Assembly (NCBI GenBank): GCA_016930915.1
Contig: JAFGFU010000013.1
Location: 248,001 to 312,000 of the forward strand
Source of the DNA: Campylobacterales bacterium
GTDB taxonomy: Bacteria > Campylobacterota > Campylobacteria > Campylobacterales > Sulfurospirillaceae
Reading direction: 5' to 3'
Length of the DNA stretch: 64,000 bases
Part shown: piece after piece, positions 54,106-61,820 of the stretch
Position numbering within the stretch: position 1 is the stretch's first letter
Layout: each line of letters begins with the position of its first letter
The notes under the pieces: generated by a model
What the model was told of the DNA's origin: nothing
The model's input: the letters and a program-made list of their open reading frames with translations, nothing else
The model's database searches: none
Made by a program: the position numbers and the translations under genes

Positions 54106-55245
54106 TCACTTTCGTAAAATAGCACGAATCAGTCTAAAAATTTCTGTCGTGCTTTTGGTCACCAACTGCTTGGTGCGCTCTTTTTCCATCGCCTCTTCTA
54201 AATGCATAGGGTAACGCATAATGGAAAACAGTGCGTCAATCTCCTCACACATCTCCAAATCATCAGCAATGCCACCGCCTAGCGCAATGAGTGGGACTCC
54301 CGCCCTGCGAGCACGTTTAGAAACCCCACTGAGCACTTTTCCCATCAATGATTGCGTATCAATACGCCCCTCACCTGTAATGACCAGCGTCGCTCCTTTA
54401 AGCGTTTCATCAAAACGCATCGCATCTAAAATAATCTCAATGCCTGAGCGAAGTGACGCATTTAAAAACGCCAGCATACCGCCGCCCATGCCTCCTGCTG
54501 CACCTGAACCTGCCACATGCGCTATGGTTTTGCTATAAGAGCGTTCGAGCACCTCGCAAAAATGCACCATACCCGCATCCAAACGCTCAACCATCAACGC
54601 ATCAGCGCCCTTTTGTGGGGCATACACATGCGCACACCCTTTTGCCCCATACATCACATTGTCCACATCACACGCCACGCTAAATTCACACTGCTCGAGC
54701 AAAGGCTCAACACCCGAAAAATCAACCTTCTCAATCTTTTCTAGTATCTCACCGCCGTATCCCAAAACATCGCCATTTTTATCTAAAAAACGGTACCCCA
54801 ATGCTTGAAGCATTCCAAGCCCTGCATCATTGGTCGCACTGCCCCCAATACCCACAATAAATTTGCGACACCCTCTTAAAAGCGCATCCTTAATCAACTC
54901 TCCCACCCCATACGTGGTCGTTTTTAATGGGTTACGCTGCTCTTTTGGCACCAAAGGAAGCCCCGAGGCCTGCGCCATCTCTATCACCGCTGTCATGCCA
55001 TCGCTTAAAATGCCATACTGCGCCTCAATGGGTTGCATCAAAGGGTCATGCACTTTACATGTAACGATTTTTCCATCACGATTTTGCATTAAGGCATGAA
55101 GCATTCCCTCACCACCATCGGCAATAAAACACGGTGTTACCTCCGCCTCTACGTAAACGTTTTTAATGCCCTCTTCTATCCATCCTGAAAGCTCTTGCGA
55201 ACTTGCACACCCTTTAAAAGAATCAATTGCTATGACAACATTCAT
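54106..55245 (-). CDS. Glycerate kinase (GarK/GlxK family)
   Basis: Phosphorylates D-glycerate, normally to 2-phosphoglycerate. 379 residues beginning MNVVIAIDSFKGCASSQELS, the conserved family start; later landmarks are ADGGEGMLHAL, VGIGGSATNDAGLGMLQALG and ITGEGRIDTQSLMGK. It overlaps ogt by four bases. Motif copy 55055 encodes Val-Thr-Cys-Lys. Confidence 0.9.
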   Translation of the reverse strand: MNVVIAIDSFKGCASSQELSGWIEEGIKNVYVEAEVTPCFIADGGEGMLHALMQNRDGKIVTCKVHDPLMQPIEAQYGILSDGMTAVIEMAQASGLPLVPKEQRNPLKTTTYGVGELIKDALLRGCRKFIVGIGGSATNDAGLGMLQALGYRFLDKNGDVLGYGGEILEKIEKVDFSGVEPLLEQCEFSVACDVDNVMYGAKGCAHVYAPQKGADALMVERLDAGMVHFCEVLERSYSKTIAHVAGSGAAGGMGGGMLAFLNASLRSGIEIILDAMRFDETLKGATLVITGEGRIDTQSLMGKVLSGVSKRARRAGVPLIALGGGIADDLEMCEEIDALFSIMRYPMHLEEAMEKERTKQLVTKSTTEIFRLIRAILRK

Positions 55246-55697
55246 CGGTATTTTTGCTCCAACGCTAAAAGATATTCTTTACGCCACACTCCACTGCTAT
55301 ATCCCCCTATGCTTCCATCTTTAGCAATCACACGGTGACACGGAATCACAATGGCAATCGGATTTTTACCATTGGCATTAGCCACCGCACGCACAGCTTT
55401 GGGGTGATGCAGTGCAAATGCCTCTTGGCTATACGAAATCATTTCCCCATAAGGAATCGTTCTTAAAACCTCCCAAACACCTCTTTGAAACGGTGTTCCC
55501 CTAGGCACTAAAGGTACTAAAAACTGCTTTAATTTTCCCTCAAAATAGGCATCCAGCTCTCTTCTAAGCTGAATAATATGCTCATTCTCTTGGGAGTGTT
55601 TTTCATCGTTACATGTAAAATCTAACGTATAAATTCCATCCGAATTTGCCTGCGCTCGTAAAAGACCCAAAGGAGAATCAAATGTGCATTGAAGCAT
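55242..55697 (-). CDS. ogt: Methylated-DNA--protein-cysteine methyltransferase
   Basis: Suicide repair of O6-alkylguanine. 151 residues; the alkyl-accepting cysteine is in VIPCHRVIAKDGSIGGYSSG, the minor-groove helix in FQRGVWEVLRTIPYGEMISY. A TTACATGTAA (55707) runs into AAAGG seven bases before the ATG and serves as ribosome site; a second copy (55610) encodes Phe-Thr-Cys-Asn. Confidence 0.93.
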   Translation of the reverse strand: MLQCTFDSPLGLLRAQANSDGIYTLDFTCNDEKHSQENEHIIQLRRELDAYFEGKLKQFLVPLVPRGTPFQRGVWEVLRTIPYGEMISYSQEAFALHHPKAVRAVANANGKNPIAIVIPCHRVIAKDGSIGGYSSGVWRKEYLLALEQKYR

Positions 55698-55785
55698 GAT
55701 GAACCTTTACATGTAAAGAGGATTGAGCTCTTATTATATCTTTATTTGCACATTTTTTGAGCAATCATGGTGTATCATTCTATGG

Positions 55786-55791
55786 TATGAT
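55786..55791 (+). promoter_or_regulatory. Probable -10 element
   Basis: TATGAT lies 18 bases before the start of the cyclotransferase-like gene at 55810; the ribosome site AAGGAG follows. Confidence 0.45.
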
Positions 55792-55809
55792 TTTTTTCAA
55801 GGAGCACAT

Positions 55810-56214
55810 ATGAAACACCTCTTTACATATGGATCATTGATGTTTGAAGATGTTTGGCACAGGCTAGTACAGGGGCATTATCTTTCCCAAAAAGCCACCC
55901 TGCAAGGCTACGCACGCCGTGCCATTAAACACGATGTCTATCCCGTTATTTTTGAAGCAAATGAATGGGTTGAAGGTCGTGTTTATTATGAGATTTCAGA
56001 CGAAGATTTGGTCATCCTTGATACTTTTGAAGGCGAGTATTACGAGCGTAAAGAGGTGGAGCTTCTGGTAGAAAATAAAAAAATTAACGCCTATGCATAT
56101 GTGCTAAAAGAAAAGTATTATGATTTGATTGATAGCAAAGTATGGAACGATGCCCTCTTTGCACAAGAGGGCATCCAATCCTTTTTAGAAGGGTATAAGG
56201 GATTCTTACGATAG
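55810..56214 (+). CDS. Gamma-glutamylcyclotransferase-like (AIG2) protein
   Basis: 134 residues in the GGCT/AIG2 fold: FTYGSLMFEDVWHRL carries the substrate loop YGSL, and DTFEGEYYERKEVEL holds the conserved Glu. Members cleave gamma-glutamyl amine or glutathione-like compounds to 5-oxoproline. The ATG at 55810 has AAGGAG six bases upstream and gives the YGSL loop its normal place. Its end overlaps the convergent peroxiredoxin gene by nine bases. Confidence 0.82.
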   Translation: MKHLFTYGSLMFEDVWHRLVQGHYLSQKATLQGYARRAIKHDVYPVIFEANEWVEGRVYYEISDEDLVILDTFEGEYYERKEVELLVENKKINAYAYVLKEKYYDLIDSKVWNDALFAQEGIQSFLEGYKGFLR

Positions 56215-56913
56215 AATCTCTTCAATCGTGATGTAATCACCCACACGACCTGTCATTTTCTCAACATCCGTTGCGACTGGTAATGTTTTTTTACCTGGTC
56301 TCCAACCTGCTGGGCATACTTCGCCTGTTTTACTCGCATGTTGCCATGCTCTTACTTGGCGTAAAAATTCATTCACATTACGTCCTACCATTGGTGCTTG
56401 GACTTCTTGTGCAACACAAACACCTTCTGGATTGATAAGGAAACGTCCACGAAGCGCAATACCTTCATCTTCAATCATGACACCAAACGCACGGCTTACT
56501 GTACCTGTTGGATCTGCACCGATAGTAAGTTTCAAACCTGCTAAAATAGGCTCTGTCTCCACAAAACGTTTGTGTGAAAACTTAGTATCAGTAGAAACCG
56601 CTAAGATTTCAACGCCGAGTTCTTGGAACTCATCGTATTTTGCGTTCATTGCCGCAATTTCAGTGGGGCATACAAAGGTAAAATCTGCTGGGTAGAAACA
56701 AACAACATGCCATTTACCCTTATAATCTTCACTGTTAACCGTTGTATAGTGACCTGTTTTTGCGTCGTACGCATCCATTTTAAACTCTGGGGCTTTTTGT
56801 AAAACTAAAGATGAACTCATTGATTTTTTCTCCTGTACTTTCATTTCTGAATTTTGATTTTCTTGATTTGTTTGAGAAGCTTTTGCTTCCACAGTATTGC
56901 TATCGCATGCCAT
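56206..56913 (-). CDS. 2-Cys peroxiredoxin with N-terminal extension
   Basis: Typical AhpC/Prx1-type peroxidase reducing hydrogen and organic peroxides. Peroxidatic Cys is in FYPADFTFVCPTE, resolving Cys in GEVCPAGWRPGKK. The ~30-residue polar N-terminal extension (MACDSNTVEAKAS...) is extra; AAGGAG before the first ATG supports it. It is transcribed from a good sigma-70-type promoter divergent from the DUF2892 gene. Confidence 0.92.
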   Translation of the reverse strand: MACDSNTVEAKASQTNQENQNSEMKVQEKKSMSSSLVLQKAPEFKMDAYDAKTGHYTTVNSEDYKGKWHVVCFYPADFTFVCPTEIAAMNAKYDEFQELGVEILAVSTDTKFSHKRFVETEPILAGLKLTIGADPTGTVSRAFGVMIEDEGIALRGRFLINPEGVCVAQEVQAPMVGRNVNEFLRQVRAWQHASKTGEVCPAGWRPGKKTLPVATDVEKMTGRVGDYITIEEILS

Positions 56914-56951
56914 AATAACTCCTTATCGTTTTAATTCGTTAAAGTGATGAA

Positions 56952-56980
56952 ATTCTAGCAAAAGAATAAATATTTGTCAA
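56952..56980 (-). promoter_or_regulatory. Sigma-70-type promoter of the peroxiredoxin gene
   Basis: TTGACA and TAGAAT separated by 17 bases on the - strand, about 40 bases before the peroxiredoxin start. The 36-bp palindrome begins 12 bases upstream of the -35. Confidence 0.78.
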
Positions 56981-56992
56981 TAGTAATTTTTA

Positions 56993-57028
56993 TTATTTAG
57001 TAAAAGAATTAATTCTTTTACTAAATAA
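56993..57028. promoter_or_regulatory. 36-bp perfect palindrome, probable operator
   Basis: An 18-bp perfect inverted repeat with no spacer, all AT except two G-C pairs per arm, centred between 57010 and 57011. It lies between the peroxiredoxin promoter and the -10 (TATAAT, 57031-57036) of the DUF2892 gene. A dimeric repressor or redox regulator could control both. It is not a clear Fur or PerR consensus. Confidence 0.65.
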
Positions 57029-57030
57029 GA

Positions 57031-57036
57031 TATAAT
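57031..57036 (+). promoter_or_regulatory. -10 element of the DUF2892 gene
   Basis: TATAAT three bases after the palindrome; the -35 region would lie inside it. AAGGAG for the gene follows at 57054-57059. Confidence 0.6.
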
Positions 57037-57065
57037 AACTCCAATTTAATTATAAGGAGTTTACC

Positions 57066-57293
57066 ATGAAATGTAATGTTGGAAAAACAGACAAAATGAT
57101 TCGTATGATTGCAGGTATTTTAATTGCCATTATAGGAGTTATCTATAACAGTTGGTTTGGACTGATTGGTGTTGTTCTTTTAGCGACTGCCATTATTCGT
57201 TTTTGCCCTGCTTATCTTCCTTTTAATATAGACACCTCTAAAAATGATGATTCTAACGGATGTGGAAGTGGAGGATGTGGTTGCGGACGATAA
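57066..57293 (+). CDS. DUF2892 membrane protein with Cys-rich tail
   Basis: 75 residues. NVGKTDKMIRMIAGILI and two short membrane segments are typical of DUF2892 (YgaP membrane part). The tail NGCGSGGCGCGR has four cysteines and might bind metal or sulfur species; that is a guess. Being divergent from a peroxiredoxin across a shared palindrome, it may belong to a redox or sulfur response. Confidence 0.75.
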   Translation: MKCNVGKTDKMIRMIAGILIAIIGVIYNSWFGLIGVVLLATAIIRFCPAYLPFNIDTSKNDDSNGCGSGGCGCGR

Positions 57294-57401
57294 GTATCCA
57301 AATAAAGTGAGGAGGAAGTTTTTCTTCTCACAACCCCTCTTTTCTTCGCTTAAACCATTTTTTGATAAAATATCCCAATTTACTACATAAGGTGTACAGT
57401 T

Positions 57402-58667
57402 ATGGGTCAAACAATCACAGAAAAAATTTTTAGTGACCATGTCGGTCATCCTGTTTTTGCAGGCGAAATTGTCAAAAGTAAAATTGATATGGTTATTGGT
57501 AACGATATTACCACACCGATTTCCATTAAAGCGTTTGAGCAGAGTGGAGCTACCAAACTTGCCAATCCTGATGGCTTTAGCATCGTTATGGATCACTACA
57601 TCCCCGCCAAAGATATTGCCAGTGCCAATCAAGCAAAGATTAGTCGTGAATTTGCTTATAAACATGACCTTAAACACTATTTTGATGAAAAAGATATGGG
57701 CATTGAACACGCTTTACTCCCTGAAAAAGGCTTGGTTGTCCCAGGCGATGTCATCATCGGTGCGGATTCACACACCTGTACACACGGCGCCCTTGGAGCA
57801 TTTGCTACGGGTATGGGCTCTACCGATTTGGCGTTTGCAATGATTACGGGTGAGAACTGGTTTAAAGTGCCCGAATCCATCAAGGTTGTCTTTAGCGGGA
57901 AACCCAAAAAATATGTCTATGGTAAAGATTTAATTCTTGAGGTCATCCGTCTTTTAGGCGTAGATGGCGCGTTGTACCGCACCCTTGAATTTACAGGCGA
58001 TACTATTGGCTATCTCAGCATGGATGATCGTTTTTCTTTGTGCAATATGGCAATTGAAGCGGGAGCTAAAAGCGGTATCGTTGCCGTCGATGATATTACC
58101 AAAGCTTTTTTAAGCGACAAAACGCTTGCACGCGAGCCAAAATTTTTCTACTCCGATGCTGATGCTACGTATGTACAAGTCCTTCACATCGATGTCGCCA
58201 ACCTTGACCCTGTCATTGCGTATCCTTTCTTGCCTTCCAATGGAAAATCGATTAACCAAGCCGTTCAAGATGATTTAGCTATTGATCAAGTCTTTATTGG
58301 AAGTTGTACCAATGGTCGTTTGGAAGATTTACGTATCGCAGCGAGTATTCTTAAAGGTCGAAAAGTGGCACGAAAAACACGTTTAATCATTACACCAGCG
58401 ACACAAAAAATCTCCTTACAGGCACAAAAAGAGGGCTTAGTTGAAATTTTTGTAGAAGCAGGAGCCGTATTTAGTAATCCCACATGTGGGGCATGTTTAG
58501 GCGGTTATATGGGAATTTTAGGCGAAGGAGAACGTTGTGTCTCCACCACTAACCGTAACTTTGTAGGACGTATGGGAGCGCGCACCAGCGAAATCTACCT
58601 TGCCAATTCAGCCGTTGCAGCAGCCAGTGCTGTGATGGGTAAAATTACCGATCCAAGAACACTCTAA
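57402..58667 (+). CDS. leuC: 3-isopropylmalate dehydratase large subunit
   Basis: Aconitase-family enzyme of leucine synthesis. 421 residues (the shorter archaeal/HacA-like type). The [4Fe-4S] cysteines are seen in GSCTNGRLEDL and in NPTCGACLGGYMG; VVPGDVIIGADSHTCTHGA is the substrate region. No leuD lies beside it; mobA overlaps its end (TAATG). Homoaconitase-like activity cannot be excluded by sequence alone, but leucine synthesis is most likely. Confidence 0.88.
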   Translation: MGQTITEKIFSDHVGHPVFAGEIVKSKIDMVIGNDITTPISIKAFEQSGATKLANPDGFSIVMDHYIPAKDIASANQAKISREFAYKHDLKHYFDEKDMGIEHALLPEKGLVVPGDVIIGADSHTCTHGALGAFATGMGSTDLAFAMITGENWFKVPESIKVVFSGKPKKYVYGKDLILEVIRLLGVDGALYRTLEFTGDTIGYLSMDDRFSLCNMAIEAGAKSGIVAVDDITKAFLSDKTLAREPKFFYSDADATYVQVLHIDVANLDPVIAYPFLPSNGKSINQAVQDDLAIDQVFIGSCTNGRLEDLRIAASILKGRKVARKTRLIITPATQKISLQAQKEGLVEIFVEAGAVFSNPTCGACLGGYMGILGEGERCVSTTNRNFVGRMGARTSEIYLANSAVAAASAVMGKITDPRTL

Positions 58668-59242
58668 TGCCTTTCATCCCGCTCCCTTTGGTCATTATAG
58701 CTGGCGGGAAAAGTTCACGCATGGGAAGCGATAAAGCTTTGCTTCCCTTTGGTGGGTTTAAAACGCTCACTGAATACCAAATGGCAAGGCTTCAACCCTT
58801 TTTTGAAAGTTTACATGTAAGCACCAAAAAGCGTGATAAATTTGATTTTGATGCCTCCTTTATTGAAGACACCACTACCTACCAAGAGCATTCACCGCTT
58901 GTTGCCCTACTCTCTATTTTGGAATATTTTAAAACACCTGTGTGCGTTCTAAGCGTCGATACACCCTTTGTTACTCCTGAGATTTTTGAGACACTCTACC
59001 AAAAGATGCGTGAAGATGATGATGCCATCATCGCAACGTCACCTTGTTCATCCCATCAGTTGTGCGCCATCTATAAACCTTCTATTTTAGAGAACATTCG
59101 CATCCTGCTGGCAAACAATGAACATAAAATTCGTCTACTCTTGAACCAAAGCCACACTCAATACACTCCGTTTGAGAAGGATGAACCCTTTTTAAACGTG
59201 AATCATCCTGCAGAATATGAAGAAGCTAAGGAGCGCCTATGA
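58667..59242 (+). CDS. mobA: Molybdenum cofactor guanylyltransferase
   Basis: Attaches GMP to molybdopterin, making the bis-MGD cofactor of respiratory molybdo- and tungsto-enzymes. 191 residues with the nucleotide loop IIAGGKSSRMGSDKALLPFG at residues 11-30 and CVLSVDTPFVTPE (metal/GTP Asp). moaC lies 3.1 kb downstream. Motif copy 58811 encodes Ser-Leu-His-Val-Ser. Confidence 0.9.
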   Translation: MPFIPLPLVIIAGGKSSRMGSDKALLPFGGFKTLTEYQMARLQPFFESLHVSTKKRDKFDFDASFIEDTTTYQEHSPLVALLSILEYFKTPVCVLSVDTPFVTPEIFETLYQKMREDDDAIIATSPCSSHQLCAIYKPSILENIRILLANNEHKIRLLLNQSHTQYTPFEKDEPFLNVNHPAEYEEAKERL

Positions 59243-60408
59243 TTGAAAATGTAAACCACTTTCCCTCGCGAGATATGTTTGAAGCACGAATCCTTACATG
59301 TAAAAGCCCAAAACTCTTTCTAATCGACATTAAGCAGTTTCAATCCATAGTCTTAAGCTATGGTGACGAGGGTGGATGCCATGTTCTTTCTTCATTTTTC
59401 ACGACCCTTTCTTCCTTTGCAGCCGCTCATGAAATGGAGGTTTTTCATCTTTGCGATGATACATTTATTCTGCTCATTGACATCCCTTTTGAACTCACAA
59501 AAATGGAAAACCTCATTGGTGCTTTAAGTAGTGCCATGGAAAACTTATCCACGACGTATGCTCATCAAACGATTACATACACTGTTCACATTGGCATTAG
59601 TTTTGATCATTTTGATGCACTTGAGAAAGCACAAAAAGCGCTATTGGTCGCCAAAGCTGAAAATCAACTCTTTGTTACTTATTCAGAATTTGCCAATATC
59701 CTAATGAATGAAAATGAAGAAGCTATTGAGACAATGATGAAAACAGCGATTGAAGAGGGGCAAATTGTTCTTCATTTTCAATCGATTTTAAACAAAGAAA
59801 ATCAGCCTTTTTGTTATGAAGCACTTTTGCGTTTAGCCTATCACCAAACCTTACAATCACCAAAACTCTTTCTCAAAATTGCTAAAAAACGCCATTTCTA
59901 TGATCTGTTATTGCACAGTATCACAAAAAAAGCAGTTGAATTGGCTTCTTCAAAAAATATTGTCATTGCACTTAATCTATCCTCTGAAGACCTTATTGAC
60001 ACTGAACGCATTGCATTTTTTGAAAAAGAACTTAAAAATAAACCTATTATCCTAGAGATTGAGTATCAGCCTAAAACCCCTATATCTCTTTTTAAAGATG
60101 CCGTTGCTAAGCTCAAAGAATCTCATATTTTCATTGCACTTGATAACGTGCAAGAGAGTGAACTCTTGCATCACTTTGATCAGGGGATGATTAATAGCGT
60201 CAAAGTACACGGAAACCTCATCCGCAATCTTTGCATTGATGAACACGCTCTTCTTACATGTAAAAAGATTTTAGAGATATGTCAAACAAAAAAAATAAAA
60301 ACTGTTGCAACCCATATTAACTCAAACGCAACCCTTGAAACGGTGCATGCCCTTGAATTTGACTTTTTTCAAGGCTATATCATTGATCAACCACATGCAT
60401 TAGATTAA
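59239..60408 (+). CDS. Degenerate GGDEF-EAL protein
   Basis: 389 residues without membrane segments. The GGDEF-like half has HLCDDTFILLI where GG(D/E)EF should be, so no cyclase activity is expected. The EAL-like half keeps YEALLRL but lacks the double Asp (ALDNV instead of DDFG) and has VKVHGNLI in place of the K-I-D motif, so it should not hydrolyse c-di-GMP. It may bind nucleotide or a partner. Its start overlaps mobA by four bases (ATGA). Motif copies 59294, 60254. Confidence 0.8.
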   Translation: MIENVNHFPSRDMFEARILTCKSPKLFLIDIKQFQSIVLSYGDEGGCHVLSSFFTTLSSFAAAHEMEVFHLCDDTFILLIDIPFELTKMENLIGALSSAMENLSTTYAHQTITYTVHIGISFDHFDALEKAQKALLVAKAENQLFVTYSEFANILMNENEEAIETMMKTAIEEGQIVLHFQSILNKENQPFCYEALLRLAYHQTLQSPKLFLKIAKKRHFYDLLLHSITKKAVELASSKNIVIALNLSSEDLIDTERIAFFEKELKNKPIILEIEYQPKTPISLFKDAVAKLKESHIFIALDNVQESELLHHFDQGMINSVKVHGNLIRNLCIDEHALLTCKKILEICQTKKIKTVATHINSNATLETVHALEFDFFQGYIIDQPHALD

Positions 60409-60431
60409 ATCACATTAAAGGAATTTTCTCT

Positions 60432-60719
60432 ATGGTTAAACATATTGTATTTTTAAAACTGGAAGACAATTCAGAAGCAAACAAACACATCGTCAAAGAA
60501 CGCATCATGAGCTTAAAAGATCAAATTGAGGTGCTGATTCATATGGAAGTTGGGCTTAATTTTTCTCCAGAAGAAAGGGCGTTTGACCTTGCACTCATTA
60601 CTGATTTTAAGAACAAAGAAGACTTACTTGCCTACGCCATTCATCCTTTACATGTAAAAGTACTTGAATTTTTAAAATCAATTCACACCCTCACAAAAGT
60701 CGTTGACTATGAATATTGA
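60432..60719 (+). CDS. Dabb-family (stress-responsive A/B barrel) protein
   Basis: 95 residues beginning MVKHIVFLKLEDNSE, with HMEVGLNFSPEERAFDLALI and a C-terminal HPLHVKVLEFL. This is the dimeric alpha-beta barrel fold of the Dabb family, function generally unknown. It comes 23 bases after the GGDEF-EAL gene. A motif copy (60648) writes the His-Pro-Leu-His-Val-Lys-Val end, which is a natural Dabb feature. Confidence 0.83.
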   Translation: MVKHIVFLKLEDNSEANKHIVKERIMSLKDQIEVLIHMEVGLNFSPEERAFDLALITDFKNKEDLLAYAIHPLHVKVLEFLKSIHTLTKVVDYEY

Positions 60720-60737
60720 TCTTCCAAAAGCAAACAG

Positions 60738-61784
60738 ATGAAAAAAGTCTCTTTTTTGCTTTCCTTAGTCTGTATGCCCCTGCTACTTTTAGCCATAGAC
60801 ACAACCGTACTCGAAGAAAAGGCACGTTATGGCGATGCGGAAGCAGCGTATACCTTAGCACTTTATTATGAAGAAGAAAATGACAAAGAACGCTCATTCT
60901 TATGGTACAAACACGCTGCTATTTTAAGTTTAGAAAAAAAATCTGCACAAACAAAAGCACTTGAAAGCACCATTGCAGAGCGCTTACACAAAATCGAACG
61001 TACCGAAGCAGCTTATAGCTCTTTTTTAGAAAATTATAACGATACAGACACCTATACTTCCATGAAGCAATTGATTACTAAAACCTTTGATATTGCTCCT
61101 TATAAAATGAATTATCTGCTTCCTATGACGTACGATAACGTTTCACATGACAATAGAAAACATCAAGAAACAAAATTTCAATTCAGTTTTCAAAAGGACC
61201 TTGTGGATAATCTTTTAGGACTGCATGAGAGCATCGTTCTAGCCTATACCCATACAGCGTGGTGGCAAACAGCTGAAGATTCTGCACCCTTTCGTGAAAC
61301 AAATTACCAACCTGAATTGTTTGTGATTATGCCACACTTTGAGCGTGAAAGTTTTATTAAAGCTTACAAATTTGGCATTGTTCATGAATCGAATGGAAAA
61401 GATGAAGAAAAATCACGTTCGTGGAATCGCCTCTATGCAAAGGCTTTTTTTCAAGCAGGAGATGTGATTATAGCACCACGCATTTGGTACCGAATAAAAG
61501 AAAAAGCATCCAGCGATGACAATCCTAACATCGATGAATACTTAGGCAATGGCGATTTAGAACTTATTTATCCATGGAAAAAACATACCTTTAAACTCTT
61601 GGTGCGTAACAATTTACACTTCGATTCGGATAACAAAGGCGCAGTGCAATTAGACTGGACATTTCCGCTATGGGAAGAAAATCTTTTTGGTTACTTGCAA
61701 TTTTATAGTGGTTATGCAGAAAGTCTTATTGACTACAACAAACGTAGCGACCGCATTGGCATAGGTTTTGCGCTTTCACGCTAA
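60738..61784 (+). CDS. pldA: Outer membrane phospholipase A1 with N-terminal Sel1-like segment
   Basis: 348 residues. A signal peptide (MKKVSFLLSLVCMPLLLLA) leads into a short Sel1/TPR-like helical pair (GDAEAAYTLALYYEEENDKE). Then comes an OMPLA beta-barrel with active-site His-X-Ser in GIVHESNGKDEE and Asn in SRSWNRLY. It hydrolyses outer-membrane phospholipids in a calcium-dependent way in relatives. The extra helical segment is unlike E. coli PldA. It ends at a strong terminator. Confidence 0.87.
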   Translation: MKKVSFLLSLVCMPLLLLAIDTTVLEEKARYGDAEAAYTLALYYEEENDKERSFLWYKHAAILSLEKKSAQTKALESTIAERLHKIERTEAAYSSFLENYNDTDTYTSMKQLITKTFDIAPYKMNYLLPMTYDNVSHDNRKHQETKFQFSFQKDLVDNLLGLHESIVLAYTHTAWWQTAEDSAPFRETNYQPELFVIMPHFERESFIKAYKFGIVHESNGKDEEKSRSWNRLYAKAFFQAGDVIIAPRIWYRIKEKASSDDNPNIDEYLGNGDLELIYPWKKHTFKLLVRNNLHFDSDNKGAVQLDWTFPLWEENLFGYLQFYSGYAESLIDYNKRSDRIGIGFALSR

Positions 61785-61793
61785 AAAACATTT

Positions 61794-61820
61794 AAAAGAC
61801 CCTCGCATGTGGGTCTTTTT
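61794..61820. terminator. Bidirectional intrinsic terminator
   Basis: AAAAGACCC pairs with GGGTCTTTT across an eight-base loop, followed by T on the + strand; T also follows on the - strand. It ends pldA and the convergent RRM gene. A TTACATGTAA starts in its T-run (61819). Confidence 0.82.

Noticed and set aside
57300-57330. Terminator after the DUF2892 gene
   Set aside because: A GTGAG/CTCAC stem with several G-T pairs exists but no T-run follows, so it is too weak to call.
57180-57710. 176-residue - strand frame opposite the DUF2892 and leuC genes
   Set aside because: Covers two well-supported + strand genes, low-complexity translation, no ribosome site.
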